From contig JAFEGB010000348.1 in assembly GCA_018240295.1 (NCBI GenBank), positions 1 to 33,528 on the forward strand: 33,528 bases of DNA, given 5' to 3'. The translations under genes were made by a program, and so were the position numbers. Of this stretch, positions 13,905 to 23,800 are shown piece after piece. The stretch is from Pseudomonadota bacterium (lineage in GTDB: Bacteria > Pseudomonadota > Gammaproteobacteria > Competibacterales > Competibacteraceae). Within the stretch, counting starts at the first letter, position 1, and every line of letters starts with the position of its first letter. The notes beneath the pieces were generated by a model. That model saw only the letters and a program-made list of their open reading frames with translations. It did not search any database and was not told where the DNA came from.

Positions 13905-13921
13905 CCGGCGGCCGCTCCCGG

Positions 13922-16900
13922 CTACACGGCACGGCCGGAGTCGCCACCGGACGACTTGTCATCTGCCAGCAGATCATCGAACAGGCGGGCCGCCTGCACG
14001 TAGCGGAACGCGGCGGTGAGCAGCAGCGCTTCCCGCAGCTTCGGCTGCAGCTGGCGTTCGTCGATGCGTTCGAGCAGGTTGCGGGCCCGGTCGGCAATCT
14101 GGGTCGTCGGCTCATGCAGCTGCTGACGCAGTTCCCGCAGCACCGGCAGCAGGCCGGGATCGATGAGGGCTTGCCCGGTGGGCAGCGAGGCCGGGGCACC
14201 GCCGCTGCCGAGGGCATGCCGGCGCACGGTCTCGATCAGCGACTGCTGGTCGATGGGCTTGTTCAGGCAGTCGTTCATGCCGGCTGCGCGACAGCGTGCG
14301 GATTCCTCGGGCAGTGCATGGGCGGTCAGCGCGATGATCGGCAGGCGATCGAAGCGCGGCTGCTGGCGCAGGCGCCGCGTGGCCTCGATGCCATCGAGCT
14401 TCGGCATCTGCACGTCCATCAGCACGAGATCGAAGCTGTCATCGGGCAGGCGTTCGAGCAGATCGAGCGCTTCCTGGCCGTCGCCGGCCAGGCTCACCTC
14501 GGCTCCGGCCTCCAGCAGCATGTCCTCGGCCACCATCTGGTTGACCGGATGGTCCTCGACCAGCAGCACGCGCAGCCCGGCGGGCAGCGGCTGCACGCGC
14601 GCCGGGCCGGACATCTGCGCGGCATGACTGCCGGCCAGCGCGGCCGCGAGTTCGTTGGGCAGCCACGGCAGCGGCAGCCAGCCGGGGGACAGCGCATGCA
14701 GCGCGGCCGGCACGTCCTCGGGCAGCAGTTCGCGGCGCAGGGCCACGACCGTGCGCGGCGCGGTGGCCGCGGCGAGCAGCGCGTCGAGATCGGCCTGCGG
14801 CTCCCACAGCAGCACGACCAGATCGGCCGGCGACGACGCAGCGACCGGGGCATGACCGGCCCCGCTCAGGGCGCCGGTCAGCGCCGCGCGGGCCCGGTGG
14901 CTGCCCCCGGCAACGCGCACGACGAAGGGGGCCGGCACGGCAGGGTCGCTGCCGTTGATCCCGAGCTTCACGTGCAGCCGGAAGGTGCTGCCGTGGCCCG
15001 GCACCGAATGCAGGTCCAGCCGGCCTTCCATCAGGCTCGCCAGCCGGCGGCAGATCGTGAGCCCGAGGCCGGTGCCGCCGTAGCGCCGGGTCGTCGAGGG
15101 GTCGGACTGTTCGAAGGGCTGGAACAGGCGCTGGCGCTCCTCCGCTTCGATGCCGATGCCGGTGTCCGTGACCTCGAACACGAACTCGCGCTGCAGCGTG
15201 GTCGCCCGCGGGCTGCCGCCCGGCCGGATCGACAGCACGATGCCGCCCTGCGGCGTGAACTTGACGGCATTGCCGAGCAGGTTCAGCAGCACCTGCTGCA
15301 GGCGCAGCGCATCGCCGGTCAGGGCATCGGGTACGCGCGGATCGACGCTGGCGTACAGGTACAGCCCGCGCGTGTGGGCGTTGCCGGCGACCAGATCGAG
15401 CACGTCGCGCAGCAGCCGGCCGAGCGAGAACGGTGCCTGCTCGATCGACAGCTTGCCGGCCTCGATCTTCGAGAAGTCGAGGATGTCGTTGACGACGCCG
15501 AGCAGCGACACGCCGGCCTGATGGATGCGCTGCACGTACTGGTGCTGGCGCGGCGGCAGCTCGCCGTGCAGCGCGAGTTCCGACAGGCCGATGATGGCGT
15601 TCATCGGCGTGCGGATCTCGTGGCTCATGTTGGCGAGGAATTCGGACTTGGCCCGCGCGGCCGACTGCGCGGCCAGCATCGCCTGTTCGAGGCGCTGCAT
15701 GACCTCGCGCTGCTCGGTGACATCGCTGAACACCGCATAGATGCCGTCGTACGGCCCGCTGCCGCCCCGTGCGAGCGCAATCTCGACGCTGCGCAGGTTG
15801 CCGTCGCGGCAGCGGATCTGCTGCTCGCGGGCCGGAGTGTCGAGGCCGAGGCGTTGCGCGCGCAGGTCCTCCTGCCACTGCTGGCGGGCCCTGGCCCGTG
15901 CGTCGGCGTCCGGCCACGCGAGCCGGTACCAGTCCTCGACGGTGGGGATGTCCTCGATCGAGTAGCCGAACAGCTGCGTGAAATACGGGTTCAGGAAGCG
16001 CACGTCGCCATTGGGGTCGTGCTGCGCGATGCCGACCGGGATCGGCTCGACGATGCGCTGGAAGCGGTTCTCGCTCTCGCGCAGGCGCTCCTCGCCGATC
16101 TGCTGGGCGCGCCGGGCACTGCGCAGCGCCGTCGTGTCGGTGGCACCGAGGATCAGCCGGCGCGTGGCCGCGCTCTTGCCGACCGGGGTGATCTGCAGCA
16201 TCAGCGCGCGGTCGCCGGCGTCGATCTCCTCCATCAGCGGCAGCCCCGTGCTCAGCACCCGGCGCAGCCGCGCGTCGAGTCCGGGCAGGGGCTCGATCGG
16301 CTGCACCAGCGCCAGCGGCCGGCCGATGTCGTTCTGGTCGAGCGCGTACAGGCGCGTCGCGGACGGGCTGAAGCGGCAGACGCGCAGGTCGGCATCGAGC
16401 ACGATCTGCATCTGGCCGGCCGAGCCGAGAATCTCGTTCAGCTCGGCGTTGAGCACCGCCAGTTCGTTGAGCCGGATTTCCAGCTCGGTGTTGGTGCTTT
16501 CCAGCTCCTCGTTGGCCGCCTGCATTTCCTCGGAGGTGGCTTCGAGCTCCTCGTTGGCGGCCTGCATTTCCTCATTGGTGGCCTGCAGTTCGTCGTTGAC
16601 GGTGGCGGCGGCGGCGAGCGCTTCCTGATAGCGGCGGTTCAGGTCATCGAGCTCGCTTTCGAAGCCGATGTTGCCCTCGATGCCGGAGTTGTGCGCCGGG
16701 TCCTTCGCCAGCACCGACTGGGCCTCGAAGCTCACCAGCCAGCCATGGCCGAGCTCCTCCCCGTGCAGCGGCCGGATGCTGAGCTGCCAGCGGCCGGTGG
16801 CCGAGCCGTAGCCGGTGATCTGCGGCAGATCGACACTGTCGATGCCGTCCTTGACGGTGGCGCGCCGGGCCCGGCTCAGCGCCACCTGATAGGCCGGTCG

Positions 16901-17962
16901 CCACGGTTCCGGCAGCAGGTTCGCGAGGCGCAGGTCGGGTTCGTTGCGCACGAAGCCGAGAAAGCTCCTGACCTCGCCGAAGAAGTGCAGGCAGTTGCCG
17001 GTCTCGTCGATCACCACCGCATTCGGGGCCAGCGCCGTGATCACGGCCCCGTACAGCCCGAGCCGGTTTCTGGCCGCCGCCGGCAGCGTCGGCAGCGTCG
17101 GCGTACAGCGTGCTCCGGTCGGGGGATGGGCCCGGGCGGGCCGGCGCACGAACAGCCGGGCACTGCCATCGAGCGGCGTGAACAGCGGGCTTTCGGTGCG
17201 GATCGATTCGCGCCGCCCGAGCAGCAGCAGGCCTTCGCTGCCGAGGGCGGCATGGAAGACGGCGAGCAGCCGTTCCTGGGCGGCGGGGCGCAGGTAGATG
17301 AACAGGTTGCGGCAGGTGACGAGATCGAGGTTCAGGAACGGCGGGGCCGAGAGCACGTCATGGCGTGCGAACACCATGCGCGCCCGGATCGCCGGAGCGA
17401 TCACGTAGCCGCCGGGCACCTCGGTGAAGTGCCGGGCGAGGATATCGGCGGGTACGCGCCGGCGCACCGCTTCGGTGGCGTAGCGCCCGCGGCGCGCGAT
17501 CGCGATGGCTCGCGCATCGATGTCGGTCGCGAAGATCTTCCAGTCGAGCGGCTGGCCGCTGCCCGTGCGCAGCCCGGAGAGCATCAGGGCCAGCGAATAG
17601 GCTTCCTCGCCGGTGCAGCAGGCCGGCACCCAGACCCGCAGCGTGTGTCCGTCCGGCAGGCGCCGGGTGGTCGTTTCGAGGGCGCTGGCCAGCGCCGAGA
17701 AGGCGCGCCGGTCGCGGAAGAAGTGCGTGACGCCGATCGAGAAGGATTCGGCCAGCCGCCGCCGCTCGATCGGGTCGGCGGCGAGGCGTGCTTCATAGGC
17801 GCTGAGCGCCGCCTGCGTCCGCCCGCCCGCGCAGCGCAGCACCTGCCGGCGCAGCGTGCCGGACTTGTAGTCGGTGAAGTCGTGCCCGTCTTCGGTCAGG
17901 CGCTCAAGGATGCGCTCCAGGGTGGCCGTCGCGGCCTGATCGAACGGAAACGAATCGGACAT
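13922..17962 (-). CDS. CheR methyltransferase / PAS / hybrid histidine kinase
   Basis: A 1346-residue cytoplasmic signalling protein. In order: CheR N-terminal helices and SAM-dependent methyltransferase domain (about 10-275; THFFRD, ACCTGEEAYSLAL, RNLFIYL); a PAS-like domain (about 300-410); a long coiled coil built on NEEMQAANEELEAT-like repeats (about 455-510); a second PAS (about 515-610); a third PAS (about 630-750; FLNPYFTQLFGYS); HisKA with phospho-acceptor His771 in SHEIRTP; HATPase (NLLGNAVKF, DTGIGI, GGTGLGL); a degenerate receiver-like stretch (about 1015-1110); a true receiver with Asp1183 in LMDVQMP and KPID; and a helical tail. Related proteins usually begin with CheB, which is missing here. 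ATG 17962 has GGAG eight bases upstream. It lies just upstream of parA but has its own direction of signal; its target is unknown. Confidence 0.9.
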   Translation of the reverse strand: MSDSFPFDQAATATLERILERLTEDGHDFTDYKSGTLRRQVLRCAGGRTQAALSAYEARLAADPIERRRLAESFSIGVTHFFRDRRAFSALASALETTTRRLPDGHTLRVWVPACCTGEEAYSLALMLSGLRTGSGQPLDWKIFATDIDARAIAIARRGRYATEAVRRRVPADILARHFTEVPGGYVIAPAIRARMVFARHDVLSAPPFLNLDLVTCRNLFIYLRPAAQERLLAVFHAALGSEGLLLLGRRESIRTESPLFTPLDGSARLFVRRPARAHPPTGARCTPTLPTLPAAARNRLGLYGAVITALAPNAVVIDETGNCLHFFGEVRSFLGFVRNEPDLRLANLLPEPWRPAYQVALSRARRATVKDGIDSVDLPQITGYGSATGRWQLSIRPLHGEELGHGWLVSFEAQSVLAKDPAHNSGIEGNIGFESELDDLNRRYQEALAAAATVNDELQATNEEMQAANEELEATSEEMQAANEELESTNTELEIRLNELAVLNAELNEILGSAGQMQIVLDADLRVCRFSPSATRLYALDQNDIGRPLALVQPIEPLPGLDARLRRVLSTGLPLMEEIDAGDRALMLQITPVGKSAATRRLILGATDTTALRSARRAQQIGEERLRESENRFQRIVEPIPVGIAQHDPNGDVRFLNPYFTQLFGYSIEDIPTVEDWYRLAWPDADARARARQQWQEDLRAQRLGLDTPAREQQIRCRDGNLRSVEIALARGGSGPYDGIYAVFSDVTEQREVMQRLEQAMLAAQSAARAKSEFLANMSHEIRTPMNAIIGLSELALHGELPPRQHQYVQRIHQAGVSLLGVVNDILDFSKIEAGKLSIEQAPFSLGRLLRDVLDLVAGNAHTRGLYLYASVDPRVPDALTGDALRLQQVLLNLLGNAVKFTPQGGIVLSIRPGGSPRATTLQREFVFEVTDTGIGIEAEERQRLFQPFEQSDPSTTRRYGGTGLGLTICRRLASLMEGRLDLHSVPGHGSTFRLHVKLGINGSDPAVPAPFVVRVAGGSHRARAALTGALSGAGHAPVAASSPADLVVLLWEPQADLDALLAAATAPRTVVALRRELLPEDVPAALHALSPGWLPLPWLPNELAAALAGSHAAQMSGPARVQPLPAGLRVLLVEDHPVNQMVAEDMLLEAGAEVSLAGDGQEALDLLERLPDDSFDLVLMDVQMPKLDGIEATRRLRQQPRFDRLPIIALTAHALPEESARCRAAGMNDCLNKPIDQQSLIETVRRHALGSGGAPASLPTGQALIDPGLLPVLRELRQQLHEPTTQIADRARNLLERIDERQLQPKLREALLLTAAFRYVQAARLFDDLLADDKSSGGDSGRAV

Positions 17963-18103
17963 CGGTGCAACTCCATGCTGCAACGGCAAGGGCGGTGAAA
18001 CGGGAATATGACCAGAAGACAGACAGGCACGCGAGACGGCGGATGTTCCGTCCTGTCCGGTGCACTCCGGCGAGCGCTGCCATGATCCCGCGCCCGCCGG
18101 GTT

Positions 18104-19009
18104 TCAGTCACCCTTGTCATCGGCCAGCGTCCGGATCAGGGCTTCGACGAAGGCGCGCGTCTTCGCCGGCATCAGGCGCCGGCCCGGCATCACGGCCCAG
18201 GCCGTCACCGGTGGCAGTGTCCAGGCCGGCAGCACCGGCAGCAGGGTGCCGGCGGCGAGATGGGGGCGCACGAAGCGTTCGTCGATCGCGACCAGTCCGG
18301 CACCGGCGAGCGCCATGCGCACCAGCAGTTCCACCGAATTGGCGCCGAAGCGCGAGGCCCAGGGGCCGTGCCATTCCTGCAGGCCGTTCTGCAGGCTCAT
18401 CGGCAGCGGCCGGCCGGCCTGCGGGGCGAGCAGCAGCGCATCGTGACCGGCGAGCTGCTCCGGGGCCTGCGGCGTGCCGCGCCGGGCGAGGTAGTCGGGA
18501 CTCGCGTACAGGCCGCGCGCGAAGCTGCCGAGCCGGCGCGCGACGAGGCTGGCGTCCTCGGCCAGCGGTCCCATGCGCACGGCGAGATCGAAGCCGCCGG
18601 CGATCAGATCGACCTGGTGCGGCGACAGATCGAGCTCGACGCTGACCGCCGGATACCCGGCGCCGAAGCGCGCGAGCATCGGCACCAGCATCAGCACGGC
18701 CAGATCCGGCGGCATCGTCACGCGCAGCCGGCCCTGCGGCACGGCCTTGCGCCGTTCGGCGAGCTGCACGGCGGCCTCCATCTCCTCGGCGAGCCGGTGC
18801 GCGTGTTCGAGCAGCGCCTCGCCGAACTCCGTCAGCACCAGCCGGCGCGTGGTGCGCGTCAGCAGCCGCTCGCCGAGCGTGGTCTCGAAGGCGGCGAGCC
18901 GGCGCGACACGGTCGACTTCGGCAGACCGAGTGCGGCCGCCGCCCGGCTGAAGCTGCCGGCATCGGCAATGCGCGCATACAGCAGCAGGTCATCGGCAGC
19001 GAGGTTCAT
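18104..19009 (-). CDS. LysR-family transcriptional regulator
   Basis: A 301-residue regulator. The N-terminal winged helix-turn-helix has the family pattern [23 protein letters not shown] (about 20-42) and [19 protein letters not shown]. The rest is a periplasmic-binding-like effector domain beginning near residue 90 (GRLRVTMPP). Sequence in this domain ([21 protein letters not shown]) is typical of the LysR group that controls divergently placed oxidoreductases. It is transcribed away from azoR with 147 bp between them, so azoR and perhaps pirin are its likely targets; effector probably a quinone or other electrophile, which is inference. Confidence 0.93.
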   Translation of the reverse strand: MNLAADDLLLYARIADAGSFSRAAAALGLPKSTVSRRLAAFETTLGERLLTRTTRRLVLTEFGEALLEHAHRLAEEMEAAVQLAERRKAVPQGRLRVTMPPDLAVLMLVPMLARFGAGYPAVSVELDLSPHQVDLIAGGFDLAVRMGPLAEDASLVARRLGSFARGLYASPDYLARRGTPQAPEQLAGHDALLLAPQAGRPLPMSLQNGLQEWHGPWASRFGANSVELLVRMALAGAGLVAIDERFVRPHLAAGTLLPVLPAWTLPPVTAWAVMPGRRLMPAKTRAFVEALIRTLADDKGD

Positions 19010-19041
19010 CGGCGGTCTCCGGCATGCGGTAATTGTCCTGA

Positions 19042-19058
19042 ATATGGAACATTCATAT
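19042..19058. promoter_or_regulatory. Inverted repeat ATATG-N7-CATAT, probable LysR site
   Basis: Symmetric arms ATATG (19042-19046) and CATAT (19054-19058) lie in the divergent lysR-azoR gap, 33 bp from the LysR start. Spacing contains the T-N11-A pattern of LysR-type sites. A rightward TTGTCC (19033-19038) overlaps its edge. No clear -10 is seen. Confidence 0.45.
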
Positions 19059-19156
19059 CCGGATTACCGGCTTCTGGCGCATGGATGGAACCAATACAGT
19101 CTGCTTCACCCGCAGACCGCCCTGCGCCGAACCCCCAGCCGACCGGAGATGCCGCG

Positions 19157-19831
19157 ATGAGCCAGAACCAGCACCCGAATGCGAACCCGACCGCGAACCC
19201 GACCGTCACCCGCATCCTGCAGATCAATGCCAGCATCCAGCTCGATGCCTCGCAGTCGACGCGGCTCGCCGACGCCATCGTCGCCCGTCTGCAGCAGGCG
19301 CATCCGCAGGCCGTCGTGCAGCGGCGTGATCTCGGCCGCGCACCGGTGCCGGCCCTCGATGCCGCAGCGCTGGCCGCGCTGTTCACGCCCGAAGAGGCGC
19401 GTACGCCGGAGCAGGCCGCACGCGTCGCGGCCGACGATGCGCTGATCGCCGAGCTGCAGGCCGCCGACGTGATCGTGCTCGGCGTGCCGATGTACAACTT
19501 CGGCATGCCGGCGCAGCTGAAGGCCTGGCTCGATGCCGTGACCCGCGCCCGCGTCACCTTCCGCTACACCGAGCAGGGACCGGTCGGGCTGCTGACCGGC
19601 AAGCGTGTCTATGTCGCCCACGCCCGCGGCGGTCGCTACCGCGGCACGGCGCTCGATCACGTGACGCCGCAGCTCGACACGCATCTCGGCTTCATCGGCC
19701 TCGGCGATGTACGCCACGTCTACGCCGAAGGCTTCGCGATGGGCGACGAAGCACGCGCGGCCGGTCTTGCCGATGCGGCGCGACAGCTCGCGGCGCTGTT
19801 TGACGAAGCTGCGGATGCCGTCGCCGCCTGA
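19157..19831 (+). CDS. azoR: FMN-dependent NADH-azoreductase / quinone reductase (AzoR)
   Basis: A 224-residue flavodoxin-like enzyme that reduces azo compounds and quinones by two electrons with NAD(P)H. Family blocks are [20 protein letters not shown] (about 19-38, the phosphate-binding loop for FMN), [21 protein letters not shown] (about 112-132) and [12 protein letters not shown] (about 152-163). The first 17 residues ([13 protein letters not shown]) are a low-complexity extension absent from typical AzoR, and a later start is not available in frame with a good site. ATG 19157 follows GGAG by eight bases. Divergent from a LysR gene and 128 bp upstream of pirin, it is probably part of a quinone/electrophile response. 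Confidence 0.92.
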   Translation: MSQNQHPNANPTANPTVTRILQINASIQLDASQSTRLADAIVARLQQAHPQAVVQRRDLGRAPVPALDAAALAALFTPEEARTPEQAARVAADDALIAELQAADVIVLGVPMYNFGMPAQLKAWLDAVTRARVTFRYTEQGPVGLLTGKRVYVAHARGGRYRGTALDHVTPQLDTHLGFIGLGDVRHVYAEGFAMGDEARAAGLADAARQLAALFDEAADAVAA

Positions 19832-19959
19832 AGCCGGCACCCGGCGGGCCCTGGAGCGGCCTGCATGCGGGCAGCACGATCGTCCGGCGTGCTGCCCGGT
19901 GCGCCCACCCCGGTGCTGCGCAATCCCCGACCCCCAGAACCCCGCCCGGAGGCCTCGCC

Positions 19960-20859
19960 ATGAACCTGCCTGCTGCCGATTCCCCCGTCATCCGTCATCC
20001 GCGCCGCGTCGAGGGCATCGTCGCCGGTCAGGCGACTTCGGACGGCGCCGGTGTGCGCCTCGTGCGCCTGCTCGGGGCCGAGCTGCAGCGGCGGCTCGAT
20101 CCCTGGCTGATGGTCGATGCCTTTTCCAGCGACCGCCCGGACGATTACCTGGCCGGCTTCCCGTCGCATCCGCACCGCGGCTTCGAGACCGTCACCGTCA
20201 TGCACGCCGGGCGCATGCGCCACCGCGACAGTGCCGGTCACGAGGGCCTGCTGCGCGGCGGCGACGTGCAGTGGATGATCGCCGGGCGCGGCCTCGTGCA
20301 TTCGGAGATGCCGGAGCAGGAGGACGGGCTGATGGCCGGCTATCAGCTCTGGCTGAACCTGCCGGCGGCCGACAAGCTGCGCGCCCCGGCCTGGCGCGAC
20401 ATCCCGGCGGCGGCGATTCCGCAGGTGCGCACCGCCGCCGGCGTGCAGGTGCGCGTGATCGCCGGTGCGAGCCACGGGGTCGAGGGCGCCGTGCAGCGGC
20501 CGCACACCGCACCGCTGCTGCTCGACCTGAGCCTGCCGGCCGGCAGCCGCTTCGCGCAGCCGCTGCCGGCGGCGCACCACGGCTTCGTCATCGTGCGCCG
20601 CGGTCAGCTGGCGATCGGCTCCCGCACGGTCACGGCCGGCCGTCTGGCGCTGCTCGCGCAGGAGGCCGACAGCGACGGCGTCGTGCTGAACGCGGGGCAG
20701 GAGGATGTCGAGGCGCTGCTCGTCGCCGGCCGCCCGCTCGGGGAGCCGATCGTGCAGCACGGGCCGTTCGTGATGAACACGCGCGCCGAGATCCTCGCGG
20801 CCTTCGAGGACTACGCGCGCGGCTCGTTCGACACGGTTTCGCCGCAGCCTTTCGACTGA
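19960..20859 (+). CDS. Pirin family protein (bicupin)
   Basis: A 299-residue pirin. The N-terminal cupin has the metal-binding motif FPSHPHRGFETVT (about 67-79), with the His pair and the later HSEMPE (His and Glu near 113-115). The C-terminal cupin (about 170-285) is the usual second domain. Bacterial pirins include quercetinase-type dioxygenases and redox-sensing partners. GGAGG lies seven bases before ATG 19960. It follows AzoR on the same strand, as pirin commonly does with quinone-reducing enzymes. Its last 49 bp overlap the tail of the convergent GGDEF/EAL gene. Confidence 0.92.
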   Translation: MNLPAADSPVIRHPRRVEGIVAGQATSDGAGVRLVRLLGAELQRRLDPWLMVDAFSSDRPDDYLAGFPSHPHRGFETVTVMHAGRMRHRDSAGHEGLLRGGDVQWMIAGRGLVHSEMPEQEDGLMAGYQLWLNLPAADKLRAPAWRDIPAAAIPQVRTAAGVQVRVIAGASHGVEGAVQRPHTAPLLLDLSLPAGSRFAQPLPAAHHGFVIVRRGQLAIGSRTVTAGRLALLAQEADSDGVVLNAGQEDVEALLVAGRPLGEPIVQHGPFVMNTRAEILAAFEDYARGSFDTVSPQPFD

Positions 20860-23800
20860 GCCTGCCGGCGCCCGGCGGAGGGCGGGTGCGTCGTGCCGCG
20901 GGCGAGCAGGGCATGCAGTTCCGCCGGTGCCCGCGGCGGCGCGAACAGATAACCCTGCACCTCGTCGCAGTCCTGGCCGAGCAGGAATTCGAGCTGGGCC
21001 TCGTCCTCGACGCCCTCGGCGATGACGCTGAGGCCGAGCGTGTGGGCGAGGGCGATGATCGCCTGCACGATCGCCGCCGAATCCGAGTTGTCGGGCAGGT
21101 CGCGCACGAAGGCCCGGTCGATCTTCAGCCGGTCGAGCGGGAAGGTCTTCAGGTAGGAGAGCGACGAATAACCGGTGCCGAAGTCATCGATCGCCACGCC
21201 GACGCCGGTGCGGCGCAGCGCCATCAGCACCCCGACGGTGCGTGCCGGGTTGTCCATCAGCAGCGATTCGGTGATCTCGATCTCCAGCTGCGCCGGCGGC
21301 AGGCCGCTCGAGTGCAGCGCATGCGTGATCCCCGTGATCAGCCCGGGATCGGTGAACTGGCGCGCCGACAGGTTGACGGCCACGCGCGGTGGCCGGGGGC
21401 AGTGCCGCTGCCAGCCGGCGGCCTCGTGGCAGGCCGTGTCGAGCGCCCAGGCTCCGAGCGTGCGGATCAGGCCGGTCTCCTCGGCGATCGGGATGAACTC
21501 GGCCGGTGACACGGCGCCGAGGCGCGGATGATTCCAGCGCATCAGGGCCTCGACGCCGATCACGCGCTCATCGGCCAGCGCGATCTGCGGCTGGTAGACC
21601 AGGGACAGCTCGCCGCCGCTGATCGCCGTGCGCAGCGAGCGTTCGAGCAGCGCGCGACGCTGCATGCGCTGGCCGAGCTGCGGATCGAAGCCGAACCAGC
21701 CCTCGCCGGAAACGCGCGCCTGGCGGGCGGCCGCGACCGCGTGGCGCAGCAGCGTCTCGCCGTCGCGACCATCGCGCGGGGCCAGCGCATAGCCGATGTC
21801 GACGCTGACGCTGACCGGCTCGGGCAGCACCGGCAGCGGTTCGGCGAGGCGCGTGTGCAGGCCGGCGACGAAGCGCCCGGCGGCCTGCTCGTCGGGCAGC
21901 CCGGTCGCTGCCAGCGCGAACTCGTCGCCGGCGATGCGTGCGAGCAGGCAGGCCGGGCGGGCGGCGAGGGCGTTCAGGCGCTCGGCCAGCGCCTGCAGCA
22001 CGCGGTCCCCGCCGCTGCGCCCGAGCGTCTCGTTCAGGCGCTGGAAGCGGCGCAGGTCGAGGTTCAGCACCGCGCAGCAATGCCCGGGCGCCATGCGCTG
22101 CAGCAGCCCCGGCAGCGCCGCGATGAAGCTCGCGCGATTCGGCAGGCCGGTCAGCGCGTCATGGCTCGCCAGCCAGTCGATGCGCGCGCGCATCGCCGTG
22201 TGCTCGGACAGGTCGGCGAACACCGCGACGTGGTGCATGATCACGCCGGCGGCATCGCGCACGACGCTGATGCTCAGCCATTCCAGGTATTCGCAGCCGT
22301 CCTTGCGCCGGTTGCAGATCTCGCCGCTCCAGCTGCCGGTGTCCTGCAGCGAGCGCCACATCGCCGTGTAGAACTCGCGGCCGTGGCGGCCGGAGGCGAG
22401 CAGCGCCGGCGTCTGTCCGATGACCTCGGACGGCTGGTAGCCGGTGATGGTCGTGAACGCCGGATTGACGCGCAGGATGCGGTTGTCGGCATCGGTGATC
22501 ACCGCCGCCTCGCGGATGTTCTCGAACACGCTGGCGACCAGGCGCAGGTCGGTTTCGGCGGCGTTGCGCCGGCTGCGATCCTCCATGCGCACGAGGGCGT
22601 GGCTGATGTCCTGCGCGATGCGCGTGATCAGGCGGCGCGATGCCGCATCGGGCGGCGGAGTCCCGAGCTGGCGGAACCACAGCACGGCGACCGGCTGGCC
22701 GTCCGGCGCGGACACCGGCAGCAGCGCATCGACGCTGCCGTCGCGGTTTTCGTCCCAGCGCGCCGCGCCGCCGCTCAGCACCTGCTGCGCGCGTTCGCGC
22801 GCGAGCGGATCGGCCAGATCAGCGGCCCGGGTCGCAAGCGCGGTCTGCACGCCCGGCACCGGCTCGGCCAGCGTGCGGGCGAGGCTGTCGTGCAGCCGGT
22901 CCGGATCCTCGCAGTCGAACATGGCCTGATCGACGCGTCCGATCAGCGCCTGCAGGCGATCGAGCCGCTGCTGGCGGCGTCCGGCGCTGGCGCGGAAACG
23001 CTGCAGCAGCGCGGCGGTCGCCGCCAGTGTCAGCGTCAGCACCCCGCCGATCAGCAGCAGCTGCAGCGCGAACTGATCGAGCGGGGCGGCGATGCGCCGG
23101 TATTCGACGGCACTGGCGAGCACGAGGCCGCCGGCTTCGGCCGGCAGCGCCGCGAAGCCGACCAGCTGGTCACGGGCATGCGCCTGCGCATCGCGCCAGA
23201 CCTGCAGCCGGAACAGGCCGCTGCCGGCGGTTTCCCGGCGCAGCCGTTCGCGCAGCACGCCGAAGTCATCGGCGGTGGGGGAGGAGGCCGCTGCCGCCGG
23301 AACCGCTCCGGCCGGGTGCGCCTGCCAGAGCACCCGACCCTCGGCGTCGAACAGCCAGCCCTCGACATCGTCGCGTTTCGTCAGCGCCCCCAGGGCGCGG
23401 CTGGCCAGCGTCGTCAGATCGAGCGCGAGGCGCAGCCGGGCGGTTTCGCCGGCTGCGGACGTCAGCGGTTCGGTGAGCACCAGGACGGTGCGCCCGGCGA
23501 GCTGCAGCAACAGCGCCGCGGCGGTGTCGTCCTGCGCCGGCGGCGGCAGGGACAGGCCGGCGTGGGCGTCCAGCCGTGCATCGGCGGCACGCCGTTCGAT
23601 GGCGACGACCGTGCCGGCGTGGATGAAGCGGTAGTGATCCAGCAGGGCCGCAAGCATGTCCGGCGGGGTGTCGGTCGCATCCAGCCGTGCGGAGCGCACC
23701 GCCAGCCATTTCAGCGACTCGCGATACTCGCGCAGCAGTTCGGCGAACTGGCTGGCGCCGGCGACGGCATCGATGCGCATCTGCTGGCCGGCCCGATCGA

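Noticed and set aside
14114-17998. A 1294-codon open frame on the plus strand opposite the hybrid kinase
   Set aside because: The minus strand has a full set of recognisable domains. The opposite frame has no domain, is rich in Arg/Gln/Gly, and is the usual product of high-GC codon bias.
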